The notes beneath the pieces were generated by a model. It was given only the letters and a program-made list of their open reading frames with translations, searched no databases and had not been told where the DNA came from. The translations under genes and the position numbers were made by a program. A DNA stretch of 64,000 bases from Blattamonas nauphoetae (lineage: Eukaryota; Preaxostyla; Oxymonadida), in the NCBI GenBank assembly GCA_033064195.1, contig JARBJD010000322.1, forward strand, positions 1 to 64,000. The letters run 5' to 3'. Positions 43,555 through 54,640 of this stretch are shown here, one piece after another. The stretch's first letter is position 1; each line of letters begins with the position of its first letter.

Positions 43555-46382
43555 ATGAAGTGGGAAGATCCGTCCAACATGCCTCCCAAGCATAGATTGG
43601 GGAGAAAACGTACAAAAACACAACCTTCTCCCCGCACACAACGTGGTCAATCTTCGACTTTAAACAACCCAATCGTTCATTCAACGATTCCAAACACGCA
43701 AGAAACCAACAACGAATCATCACTTGATTCTCATTCAATCCCATCCACAGCCGATCTACTCACGATTAATGCCAATGATCGGCGATATATCCAAATTTCA
43801 AAACAAGTTCTTCTATATGAACAGAAAAGAAAACGAATCACTTTCGCTCCAAACTCAGAACAAGCATACCTGGAGAATGGCGAGACCTCTCTTCCAGCCT
43901 CCATCACGTCCGATTGGAGACTAGTCTTGCAGGATTCGATTAAGAGAAAGGATCTACGGCAAGGGTGTCTCTCGCTATTCGATCAAGTTGACTCTGGAAC
44001 GAGCCTGTCACAAACCGAAGTTAATCATGCTGTCCGATTCCTGAACTATACAGGCATGCACATTGAATGTCGCAGAGGACGCGACAGAATGACCCTAGAA
44101 ACCATATTCCCGGAAGAGAAAGACAAACAAACAAGACTTGTTTCCTCCTTGATCAATCTTCTCTCTCATCCATCTAACACGCTCCGAACAGTTGCTCTCT
44201 CGTTCTTCGATGTTATTTTCTCTCGTTCATCAACTCATTTCCCAATTGCAGTGGCTACAACAGGATTGGTGCCAAAACTCTTCTTCATCCTGAAGCCACA
44301 CGAAATACCTTTAAACGGAACAACCGTCGAATTCCACCGACACATTACATCGATATTGGATACTTTTTTCGGCTTTTCCTCTCCGGAGGACATCTACGAC
44401 CTTCCCCACGACATCCCAGGTTTTTCTAACCAACAAAAGCTCGAATCCAAACTCATCGAACCCATTTTCCAACCATTCTGTGCATATTTACGGTATCTCC
44501 TTGCCACTCCAGTTTGCCCAACTGATCATTGCTCTGGCTACTCCCTTTTGTCGAACATGAGCTAATTCAGCCCAAAAACATAATTCAGCTCTCTCATTCC
44601 TCGTCTCCGGAAATTCGACAATTTTTTGGCGAGATTCGTCAGAAAATGATGGAGGAGTTTGTTTCACTGTTGGGTCTTGCCTCATTGAGAGAAGCACAAC
44701 GCTATCTTGTCTCTTCGGATGAAACAATATTTTCTCGTCTCGCCGGCCAGAGGGATTCAATGGACATCAACACATGGCTGAAGGCATTTGAATGTCTGGT
44801 TGTTCGAATGAGTGAGGGAAGAACTATCTCCGAATTGGGAGTCAAAGCGGTCATGGACTTTGTGTCTCGTCGCCCGTCTCGAGTGGAACTGTTCTCCTGT
44901 CCAGATGATCAATTTGGACTCATCATGGACCGTAAAGCCGTTTCTTCGTCGAAATTTGACTCGAAGGCACTCTGGGCACTCTTCACGCCCACTCAACCGC
45001 ACCACGCCGCCACCACTCTCCATGCATTCCGTTGGTTCATCAGCTACTCGTTCGGATTGCCTTTCATGAAGCACATTTGGAATGGATGGTTACCCAGCTT
45101 CACCAATGTGGTTGACCCATCGAAGCTACCCTTCACTTCTGAATTCATCCCACTCCACACAGAACTCATCGAATTTTTGAAAGATCATCCGACTGAGATG
45201 CGAGAGTATGAAAAAAAGATTCCGTGTAACCCGAAAGATGAACTTCGAGTCGAACTGGACGAACTCTATCTCGCATTCTACAGTCACACGAAGGATTACA
45301 TCATCCATCTCTCACTCCATCCGTTCGCTTTGGATAGCGATGATAACGACACAATTCTTGACTTTCTCATCCCTTTCTTTCAATCCTGCTTCGATAACAC
45401 TCTGGACAAGCCGTTTCGAGAAGAATTGAGAAAGGAAATGGATGAATCTGCCCTCTCATCACCATCTCCACCATTCATCCTCACATCTGAACTTGTGTTC
45501 CGTCTCTCCGACACCGAGATCATGAACATTGTGGACAGAATTGTTGCTCTGCTCGACAGCAACTCTCCTTTGGATGACGACACTATCCTTCGGATATGCG
45601 CGTTCCACAGAATGCAACACAAATGGGTGTATCTGCCTGACCTGTTCAGAAAAGTAGGTAGGTCGACTGAACAATACCTCCACGCACTCGAATCTCTCCT
45701 CTCTCTGCATCTGGCATATTTACATCGAGCACCAATCAAATATCTCCTCTCGACTCAATGGAACAAAAAGCCAACACTCGACGAGTGGGACGATGTCGAT
45801 TTGGAGAGCGTTGGAATTGTGATGCAAATGATCAACCAGAACAATCTCTCGTTCAAGCATGCCTCATCACGACTCCTCATTTATGCAATCCAAGCCCTGC
45901 AACAAACTCGCCACTGTGCCACTCGAGTGTCTCTATCGCAGCTCGAGCGACTGATTGCTCCGTCCGTCGGCATTATCAGCCGATTTTTCGTGCAATCACA
46001 CGACTTCGAGATGGAACAAAGATGGGAAAGTGAGACCATCTTCTCCTATTTCTGCATTTTGTGTGATGAACGAGTGATTGTTCAGTGTTTCAGCAGGACT
46101 GGATTCTTCTCTCACATTGTGACTCGTTTGTTCAACTTCGACTTCAACACAAGCGAATACCCTCTCGATATGATCATCGATCATCACATGTATGATCGTA
46201 GGCCCATCAAAGATCAGAAGACGATTCCAAGAACAATCCCAAACTTTCTGGAAGAAGGCTGGCAAGATGCTTTGGAGTTCATTTTCGTGACGGGGAAGCA
46301 CATCGACCGTGCCGACATCCAATTCAAAACAGAAAAAATGATTCAATTCTTTGGTGCCAATTTCCGCGGTCTACAACGATAG
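43555..46382 (+). pseudogene. Tandem family copy 2, frame broken once
   Basis: Starts MKWEDPSNMPPKHRLGRKRT like copy 1; its first 320 or so codons are essentially identical to copy 1. Near 44563-44576 it has both a TAA in place of CAA and a one-base loss in the run after CAG (three C's instead of the four in copies 1 and 4). The rest, from about 44580, stays open to 46382. The same one-base loss occurs in copy 3. The C-terminus (EKMIQFFGANFRGLQR) is of the copy 4 type. Two partial products or none are possible, and splicing across the break is not supported by obvious sites. Confidence 0.75.
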
Positions 46383-47233
46383 GATGACTTCCTGATGCTT
46401 TTCACTCTCATTCGTGTGGTGTTATCACGAATGGACAGAAACAACACGTTCAATGTTCAGTCTCCATTTCATTTCATTCAATTTTCTCATCTCATCAAAG
46501 AAGTCGCTTTTATTTTTTCGTCTTCTCCTCAACTTCACTCAAAGTCGAGCTGTGAAAAGTGAATTGTTGAGGAGCGGCTGATTCGACAATGTCTTCAGAC
46601 ACAAACCCTTCTGAAAAGCCGAGAAGCCAATGAGTTGACGTGATGGTGCAGACGGAGAGGAACGAGAGCAGGGTTGACTCGCCGATTGGAGGAGGATGGC
46701 GAGAGATGAACAGTGTTCTGAACACTCACGCAAAGAACGGCGGATGATGTGGAGTCAATTGCCAAGCGATGCCATGCGTGACCAGAATGTTCTCTGACGG
46801 TACAGACGAACGGACACATCATTTCAGCGAGCTCCTCCAAAGTGTTGCGAGGAGCACTGTTTGGGTCAGTTTCAGGATTTATGATCACCCTTCAATCGGA
46901 TGGGGTTGGAATGGAATCGACGACATGTTGCAGAGTGACGCTTCTTGGCCAACTTCTCACTGGAGGAATCGGCACATATTCGTCACGAGTTCGGTTTGGA
47001 TGTCGATGTCCGAGATGGGGTAATACGAGGATGGTTGGAGTGAGACGATGAGATGTTCTGCTTCTCCAATTACGTTATTCGGAGGGATATTGACGAACCC
47101 CTAGACAGTTGTCGTGTATTCGTCAGGCAACATCAGAGAATGTTGACAGAGTGACGAATGGCGAAAACGAGAGATAATGACAGTGAAAAGTGGGCAATTG
47201 TATTGGTTGTGACGTCATTCTTCGATGTATCGG
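46383..47233. other. Inter-unit spacer with relic of gene X, unit 2
   Basis: Shared 3' flank of the family gene to about 46520, then minus-strand gene X relic (NPETDPNSAPRNTLEELAEM on the minus strand near 46830-46890), shorter than in units 1 and 3. From about 47060 to 47120 the sequence resembles 54830-54910 in unit 4. The last 110 bp before 47234 match nothing else noticed. Confidence 0.6.
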
Positions 47234-47371
47234 GAAGCTGTGATCAACCTTCCAAAAGAAACAAACTTTGTGACCAGTCTCATGCGTTCTCTTTATCCAA
47301 CTCCAGATGAGGAAGCTCTCTTCGTCGAGTACGATTCAATCACTGCTGAATTCATGGAAAGAGTTGGATAA
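47234..47371 (+). pseudogene. Duplicated 3' end of the RhoGAP gene (relic 2)
   Basis: Copy of the last 138 bp of the RhoGAP coding sequence (EAVINLPKETNFVTSLMRSL to the stop). It is longer than the relics at 43360 and 51293 and has a different left junction, so it arose by a separate break. Confidence 0.9.
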
Positions 47372-47487
47372 TTTCAGTACTTGTTGTCCTGTCATCACTT
47401 TACAATGTCATATTCCGTCAATAGTTCGTTTTCTCGTAAAAAGAGTGATATTTTGAACAATCAAATGAGAGAACGAACAGAAGATGG

Positions 47488-50354
47488 ATGAAGTGGGAAG
47501 ATCCGTCCAACATGCCTCCCAAGCATAGATTGGGGAGAAAACGCACTAAAACACAACCTTCTCCTCGCAGAAAACGTAGTCAATCTTCGACTGAAAACAG
47601 ATCGGTCGTTCATTCAACAATTCCACAATCGATTGAAACCAACAACGAATCCACACTTGATTCTCATTCAATCCCATCCACAGCAGATCTACTCACGATT
47701 AATGCCAATGATCGGCGATATATTCGTGTGTCAAAACAGATTCTTCAATATGAACAGAAAAGAAAGCGAATCAATGTTGCCACGCTGTTGGAACAAGCCT
47801 ACCTGGAGAATAGCGAGAACTCTCTTTCCGCCTCCGTCACATCAGATTGGAGATTAATCTTGCAGGATTCGATTAAGAGAAAGGATCTACGGCAAGGGTG
47901 TATCTCACTTTTTGATCATGTTGACTCTGGAACGAGCCTGTCACAAACTGAAGTAAATCATGCTGTCCGTTTCCTGGAATATATAGGAAACCGCCTCAAA
48001 CGTTGCAGAGGACGCGATTACTTGCTCATAGAAACCATATTCCCGGAAGAGAAAGACAAACAAACAAAACTGATCTCGTCGTTGATCAATCTTCTCTCGC
48101 ATCCATCTGACACACTCCGAACAGTTGCTCTCTCGTTCTTAGACGAAATTTTCTCTCGTTCATCCGTTCATCTCCCTGTTGCAGCGGCTACAACAGGATT
48201 GGTGCCTAAACTCTTCTTCATCCTGAAGCCACACGAAATACCATTAAATGGAACAACAATCGACTTCCACCGACACATTGCATCGATATTGGATACTTTT
48301 TTCGGCTTTTCCTCTCCAAAAGACATCTACCACACTGCCCAATTCATCCTAGGTCTTTCTTGCAACCAAAAGTTCGCATCCAAACTCATCGAACCCATTT
48401 TCCAACCTTTCTGTGCATATTTGCGGTATATCATTGCCACTCCAGTTTGCCCAACTGATCATTGCTCTGGCTACTCCCTTTTGTCGAACATGAGCCAATT
48501 CAGCCCAAAAACATAATTAAGCTCTCTTCTTCCTCGTCTCCGGAAATTCGACAATTTTTTGGCGAGATTCGTCAGAAAATGATGGAGGAGTTTGTTTCAC
48601 TTTTGGGTCTTGCCTCTATGAAAGAAGCAGCACACTATCTTGTCTCTTCGGATGAAACAATATTTTCTCGTCTCGCCGGCCAGAGGGATTCAATGGACAT
48701 CAACACATGGCTGCAGGCATTTGGATGTCTGGTTGTTCGAATGAGTGAGGGAAGAACTATCTCCGAATTGGGAGTCAAAGCGGTCATGGACTTTGTGTCT
48801 CGTCGCCCGTCTCGAGTGGAACTGTTCTCCTGTCCAGATGATCAATTTGGACTCATCATGGACCGTAAAGCCGTTTCTTCGTCGAAATTTGACTCGAAGG
48901 CACTCTGGGCACTCTTCACGCCCACTCAACCGCACCACGCCGCCACCACTCTCCATGCATTCCATTGGTTCATGGCTCAACCAAACGATATGATTTTGAT
49001 GAAGCACATTTGGAATGGATGGTTCCCCAACTTCACCAATGTGGTTGACCCATCGAAGCTGCCCTTCACTTCTGAATTCATCCCACTCCACACAGAACTG
49101 CTCGAATTGTTGAAGTATCATCCGACTGAGATGCGAGAGTATGAAAACAAGAATCCGCGTAAACCGAAAAATGAACTTCGGAGCGAACTGGACGAGATCT
49201 ATCTTGCATTCTACAGTCACACGAAGGATTACATCATCCATCTCTCACTCCATCCGTTCGCTCTGGATGGCAATGATAAAGACACGATTCTTGACTTTCT
49301 CATCCAACTATTTCAATCCGGCCACGATAAATCACTGGACAAGCCGTATCGAGAAGAACTGAGAAAGGAAATGGATGAATCTGCCCTCTCATCACCATCT
49401 CCACCATTCATCCTCACATCTGAACTTGTGTTCCGTCTCTCCGACACCGAGATCATGAACATTGTGGACAGAATTGTTGCTCTGCTCGACAGCAACTCTC
49501 CTTTGGATGACGACACTATCCTTCGGATCTGCACATTCATCAGAATGCAACTCAGTCGCGTCTATCTTCCCGAATTGTTCAGAAAAGTAGGTAGGTCAAC
49601 TGACCAATACTTCCACGCACTCGAGTCTCTCCTCTCTCTGCATCTGGAATATTTACATCGAGCACCGTTCAACTATCTCCTCTCGATCCGACCAGACGAA
49701 CGTCAACCAACACTCGACGAGTGGGACGATGTCGATTTGGAAACCGTTGGAATTGTGATGCAAATGATCAACCAGAACAATCTCTCGTTCAAGCATGCCT
49801 CATCACGACTCCTCGATTGTGTAATCCATATCCTGCCACAAGCTCGCCACTGTGCCACTCGAGTGTCTCTATCGCAGCTCGACAGCCTGCTTGCTCCGTC
49901 GATCGGCATTGTCAGCCGATTTTTCATGCAACCACACGACTTCGAGAAGGAACAAAGATGGAAAAAGAAGAACATCCTCTTCCGTTTCTGCGAATTGTGT
50001 GATGAGCGAGTGGTTGTTCAGTGTTTCAGCAGAACTGGATTCTTCTCTCGCATTGTGACTCGTCTGTTCAACCACCAATCCAACACAGATGAATACCTTC
50101 TCAATATGATCATCGATCATGAAATGTATTCCCGTCGGCCAATCGAAGATCAGAAGATGATTCGAAGAACAATCCCAAACTTTCTGGGGGAAGGCTGGCA
50201 AGATGCTTTGGAGCTCATTTTCGTTACGGGGAAGGACATCGACCGTGCCGACACTGAACGTTCAACAAAACGCATGATGCAATTCTTTGGGGCCAATCTC
50301 GACGATCAAAAAGATAGGATGACTTACTCACACTGGCCACTCCAACTCATGTAG
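47488..50354 (+). pseudogene. Tandem family copy 3, one-base frameshift
   Basis: The frame starting at 47488 runs into a one-base loss at about 48504 (CAGCCC for CAGCCCC, between SQFSP and K). It then continues in another phase, open from 48462 to 50354. The break is identical to that of copy 2. The N-terminal third differs from copies 1 and 2 at many residues (QSIETNNESTL, VATLLEQAYLENSENSL), while 48530-48950 is almost identical to copy 2. From about 49740 to the end it is almost identical to copy 1, with the same DDQKDRMTYSHWPLQLM end. Confidence 0.75.
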
Positions 50355-51292
50355 TGTTATCACGAATGGACAGATACACCACGTTCAGTGTTCAGTCTCC
50401 ATTTCATTTCATTCAATTTTCTCATCTCATCAAAGAAGTCGCTTTTATCGTTTGTTCTCTCCTCAACACAATCAATCGTTGGACATAGATTGCCAAGAAA
50501 CTGCTCTCTGTGATTCCAAGAGAGTCAAAACAACGAAAGAAGCGAGAAAACACCGTGATGTTTCGAGATAACAATCATAGTCGAATGCATGATGTTGAAC
50601 GAACAAAACATGACAGGCGATAATTCATTCGTCAAAAGGATGAACAAAACGATTGAGAAACCAATGAGATGAGAGGATGGTGGAGACAGAGAGCAACGAA
50701 AGTGGGATTGGCTCGCTGAAGGATTGCAGAGACGGAACAAAGAAGTTGAAGTTCTGTTCAGATGATGAAGAGAGGAAAGTGAGGTCTGTTTGGAACGATA
50801 CAAAGGAGACAATGCTGAGAGAAGTCTGGGAAACAGCCAATTGTGGAGGAGGATGGCGAGAGATGAGTGTGTGGAGAAGAGAGATCACAGGCTGAACGTC
50901 ATTCTCGGATGATCGGATGAAACCAAAGATGAATAACGTGCTCTGAACACTCTCGTAAAGAACGGCGGATGATGTGGAGGCAATTGCCAAGCGATGCCAT
51001 GCGTGACCAGAATGTCTCTGACAACACAAACGAACGGACACATCATTTCAGCGAGCTCCTCCAAGGTGTTGCGAGGAGCACTGTTTGGGTCAGTTTCAGG
51101 GTTGATGATCGCCATTCAATCGGATGGGGTTGGAATGGAATCGACGACATGTTGCAGAGTGACGCTTCTTGGCCAATTTCTCACTGGAGGAATCGGGACA
51201 CGTTCGTCACGAGTTCGGTCTGGATGTCGACGTCGGAAGAAACGAACACAGGTTTTTACAACGGAAACACCTCCATTCAAAAGGGATGTCAT
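50355..51292. other. Inter-unit spacer with relic of gene X, unit 3
   Basis: Family 3' flank to about 50620, then a gene X relic on the minus strand at 50620-51240 like unit 1 (same VISLLHTLISRHPPPQL exon and membrane helix), without the hAT insertion. The junction to the RhoGAP relic is the same as at 43360. Confidence 0.65.
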
Positions 51293-51370
51293 TATCCAAC
51301 TCCAGATGAGGAAGCTCTCTTCGTCGAGTACGATTCAATCACTGCTGAATTCATGGAAAGAGTTGGATAA
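51293..51370 (+). pseudogene. Duplicated 3' end of the RhoGAP gene (relic 3)
   Basis: Same 78-bp piece and same left junction as relic 1 (43360), differing by few bases, for example EFMERVG in place of EFLERVG, a change also seen in relic 2. Confidence 0.9.
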
Positions 51371-51486
51371 TTTCAGTACTTGTTGTCCTGTCATCACTTT
51401 ACAATGTCATATTCCGTCAATAGTTTGTTTTCTCGTAAAAAGAGTGATATTTTGAACAATCAAATGAGAGAACGAACAGAAGATGG

Positions 51487-54324
51487 ATGAAGTGGGAAGA
51501 TCCGTCCAACATGCCTCCCAAGCATAGATTGGGAAGAAAACGCACAAAAACACAACCTTCTCCCCGCACACAACGTGTTCAATCTTCATCTTTAAACAAA
51601 ACCGTCGTTCATTCGACAATTCCAAACTTGCTAGAAACCAACAACGAATCTTCACTTGATTCTCATTCAATCCCATCCACAGCCGATCTATTCACGATTA
51701 ATGCCAATGATCGGCACTATGTTCGTGTATCAAAACAGATTCTTCAACATGAACTGAAAAGCAGGCGAATCAATGTTGCCACGCTATTGGAACAAGCCTA
51801 CCTGGAGAATAGCGAGAACTCTCTTCTAGCCTCTATCACGTCAGATTGGAGATTAATCTTGCAGGATTCACTCACGATAAATGATCTACGGCAAGGGTGT
51901 CTCTCACTCTTCGATCAAGTTGATTCTGACATAATTCTTTCCAAAACCGAAGTAAATCATGCTGTCCGATTCCTTGAGTATGCAGGAATCCATATGGAAT
52001 ATCGCAGATACCTCTACAATGAGTTCCTAGACGCCACATTCCCAGAAGAGAAAAACCGCCCAACAAAACTGATCTCGTCGTTGATCAATCTTCTCTCTCT
52101 TCCGTCTGACACACTCCGAACAGCTGCTCTCTCGTTCTTCGACGTTGGCCTTCGTAAATCATCCTTTCATTTCACTGTTGCAGTGGCTGCAACAGGATTG
52201 GTGCCTAAACTCTTCTTCGTCCTCAAACCACACGAAATTCCATTGTGCGACACAACCATGGAATTCCACCGTCATCTCACCTCGATTGTGGACAACTTTC
52301 TCGACTTCTCACCTGAGTCCATCCGCAGCCATCTCGGATTCGACAAAGCCAATTCACGCGACAGAAAGCGGGTGTCCAAAGTCGTTGAGTCGATGTATCA
52401 ATCAATCTGCTCTTATCTGCAGTATCTCCTGGACACTTCAGTTTCTCGCACTGATCATCGCTCTGGCTTCTCACTTCTGTCGAACATGAGCCAATTCAGC
52501 CCCAAAACCGTAATTCAGCTCTCTTCTTCCTCGTCTCCGGAAATTCAACAACTTTTTGGCGAGATTCAACAGAAAATGATGGAGGAGTTTGTTTCACTGT
52601 TGGGTCTTGCCTCTTCAAGTGAAGCAGAACAATGTCTCAACACTTTCTGTGAAGCTAAACTCGATCCTCACACTGGCCAGCTATCTCCCGTCGCCGCCCT
52701 CTCCTGGCTGAAGGCCTTTGAATGTCTGATTGGTCGAGTGAGCGAGGGGAGGACGATCTCCGATTTGGGAGTCAAGGCGGTCATGGACTTCATGTGTTGT
52801 AGCCCATGTAATGTTAAACTGTCCTTCTGGACAGATGACAAATTTGGACTACAAGTCCGCGGCAAGACAATCACTTCGTCGAAATTGGACTCGAAGTCAC
52901 TCTGGGCACTCTTCACACCCACTCAGCAGCACCACGCCGCTACCATTCTCTCTGGATTATATTGGTTCATCAACAATTTGGACAGATTGCCTTTCATGAA
53001 GCATATCTGGAACAGATGGTTCCCCAGCTTCACCAATGCTGTGGATCCATCCAAACTGCCCTTCACTTCTGAATTCATCCCACTCCACACAGAACTCCTC
53101 CAATTAATGGATAATCATATCACGAAGATTGGATATTATGATCACTGGGCGAAGTCATTGACAGATGAACTTCGGAGCGAACTGGACGAGATCTATCTTG
53201 CATTCTACAGTCACACGAAGGATTACATCGTCCATCTCTCACTCCATCCGTTCGCTCTGGATGGCAATGATAAAGACACGATTCTTGACTTTCTCATCCA
53301 ACTATTTCAATCCGGCCACGATAAATCACTGGACAAGCCGTATCGAGAAGAACTGAGAAAGGAAATGGATGAATCTGCCCTCTCATCACCATCTCCACCA
53401 TTCATCCTCACATCTGAACTTGTGTTTCGTCTCACTGCCATCGAGATCATGAACATTGTGGACAGAATTGTTGCTCTCCTCGAAAGCAACTCCCCATTGG
53501 ATGACGACACCATCCTTCGCATCTTCGCGTTCCATAGAAATGTCCTCAACCACATATATCTTCCCAGATTGTTCAGACAAGCTGGGCGGACAACTGATCA
53601 ATACCTCCGCACACTCGAGTCTCTCCTCTCTCTCCGCTTTGACTTTTTTGATCGAGCACTGTTCGACTGTCTCCTCCACACTCGTCCAGGCACACTTCAA
53701 CCAACTTTCGACGTGTGGGACGATGTCGATTTGGAAACAGTTGGCATTTCGATGCGAATGATCAACCAGACCGCTCCCTCACTCGCCTCAATCTCTGGTC
53801 GACTCAAAGGATTCGTTCTCAATTTTGCCTTCCAAAGCCTGTCACAAACGTGCTACTGTGTCGCTCGACTGCATCAGCAGCAACTCGAGCAACTGATTGC
53901 TCCGTCGATCGACATTATCAGCCAGTACTTTTTGCAACCACGCGACTTCGAGATGACAGAAAGCAGAGAACGTGATATCATCTTCTTCAATTTCTGCATA
54001 TTATGTGATCTGCGAGTGATTGTTCAGTGTTTCAGCAGGACTGGATTCTTCTCTCGCATTGTGTCTCGTTTGTTCAACCACCAAAACAACACAGATGAAT
54101 ACCCTCTCGATATGATCATCGATCATCACATGTATGATCGTAGGCCAATCGAACATCAAAAGATGATTCGAAGAACAATCCCAAACTTTCTGGAAGAAGG
54201 ATGGCAAGATGCTTTGGAGTTCATTTTCGTTACGGGGAAGCACATCGACTGTGCCGACATCCAATTCAAAACAGAAAAAATGATTCAATTCTTTGGTGCC
54301 AATTTCCGCGGTCTACAACGATAG
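51487..54324 (+). CDS. Tandem family copy 4, the intact member
   Basis: Uninterrupted frame of 945 codons. The layout is the same as in the other copies: basic Ser-rich leader, helical armadillo-like body and a compact C-terminal third, ending EKMIQFFGANFRGLQR. It is the most divergent copy between residues 170 and 480 (CEAKLDPHTGQLSPVAALSW, and an IGYYDHWAKS stretch not found elsewhere). Yet 53165-53430 is nearly identical to copy 3 at 49180-49445. The break site of copies 2 and 3 reads CAGCCCC here. No catalytic motif is visible. It is probably a lineage-specific scaffold-like protein. Confidence 0.8.
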   Translation: MKWEDPSNMPPKHRLGRKRTKTQPSPRTQRVQSSSLNKTVVHSTIPNLLETNNESSLDSHSIPSTADLFTINANDRHYVRVSKQILQHELKSRRINVATLLEQAYLENSENSLLASITSDWRLILQDSLTINDLRQGCLSLFDQVDSDIILSKTEVNHAVRFLEYAGIHMEYRRYLYNEFLDATFPEEKNRPTKLISSLINLLSLPSDTLRTAALSFFDVGLRKSSFHFTVAVAATGLVPKLFFVLKPHEIPLCDTTMEFHRHLTSIVDNFLDFSPESIRSHLGFDKANSRDRKRVSKVVESMYQSICSYLQYLLDTSVSRTDHRSGFSLLSNMSQFSPKTVIQLSSSSSPEIQQLFGEIQQKMMEEFVSLLGLASSSEAEQCLNTFCEAKLDPHTGQLSPVAALSWLKAFECLIGRVSEGRTISDLGVKAVMDFMCCSPCNVKLSFWTDDKFGLQVRGKTITSSKLDSKSLWALFTPTQQHHAATILSGLYWFINNLDRLPFMKHIWNRWFPSFTNAVDPSKLPFTSEFIPLHTELLQLMDNHITKIGYYDHWAKSLTDELRSELDEIYLAFYSHTKDYIVHLSLHPFALDGNDKDTILDFLIQLFQSGHDKSLDKPYREELRKEMDESALSSPSPPFILTSELVFRLTAIEIMNIVDRIVALLESNSPLDDDTILRIFAFHRNVLNHIYLPRLFRQAGRTTDQYLRTLESLLSLRFDFFDRALFDCLLHTRPGTLQPTFDVWDDVDLETVGISMRMINQTAPSLASISGRLKGFVLNFAFQSLSQTCYCVARLHQQQLEQLIAPSIDIISQYFLQPRDFEMTESRERDIIFFNFCILCDLRVIVQCFSRTGFFSRIVSRLFNHQNNTDEYPLDMIIDHHMYDRRPIEHQKMIRRTIPNFLEEGWQDALEFIFVTGKHIDCADIQFKTEKMIQFFGANFRGLQR

Positions 54325-54640
54325 GATGACTTACTCACACTGGCCACTCCAACTCATGTAGTGTTATCACGAATGGACAGATACACCACGTTCAGTGTTC
54401 AGTCTCCATTTCATTTCATTCAATTTTCTCATCTCATCCAAGAAGTCGCTTTTATCGTTCGTTTTCTCAACACAATCAATCGTTGGACATAGATTGCCAA
54501 GAAACTGCTCTCTGTGATTCCAAGAGAGTCAAAACAACGAAAGAAGCGAGAAAACACCGTGATGTTTCGAGATAACAATCATAGTCGAATGCATGACGTT
54601 GAACGAACAAAAGGATGGAAGCCAAGATTCTATGGATGAA
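54325..54640. other. Shared 3' flank of family copy 4
   Basis: Same post-stop sequence as after copies 1 and 3 (TGACTTACTCACACTGGCCA, CATTTCATTTCATTCAATTT). The opening reads like the coding end of copies 1 and 3, so the C-terminal switch to the FRGLQR type probably came from a local change of frame or from conversion. Confidence 0.6.

Noticed and set aside
38662-54324. Family array as a mobile element
   Set aside because: No transposition protein, terminal repeats or target duplications; unit edges are partial host genes, which indicates segmental duplication.
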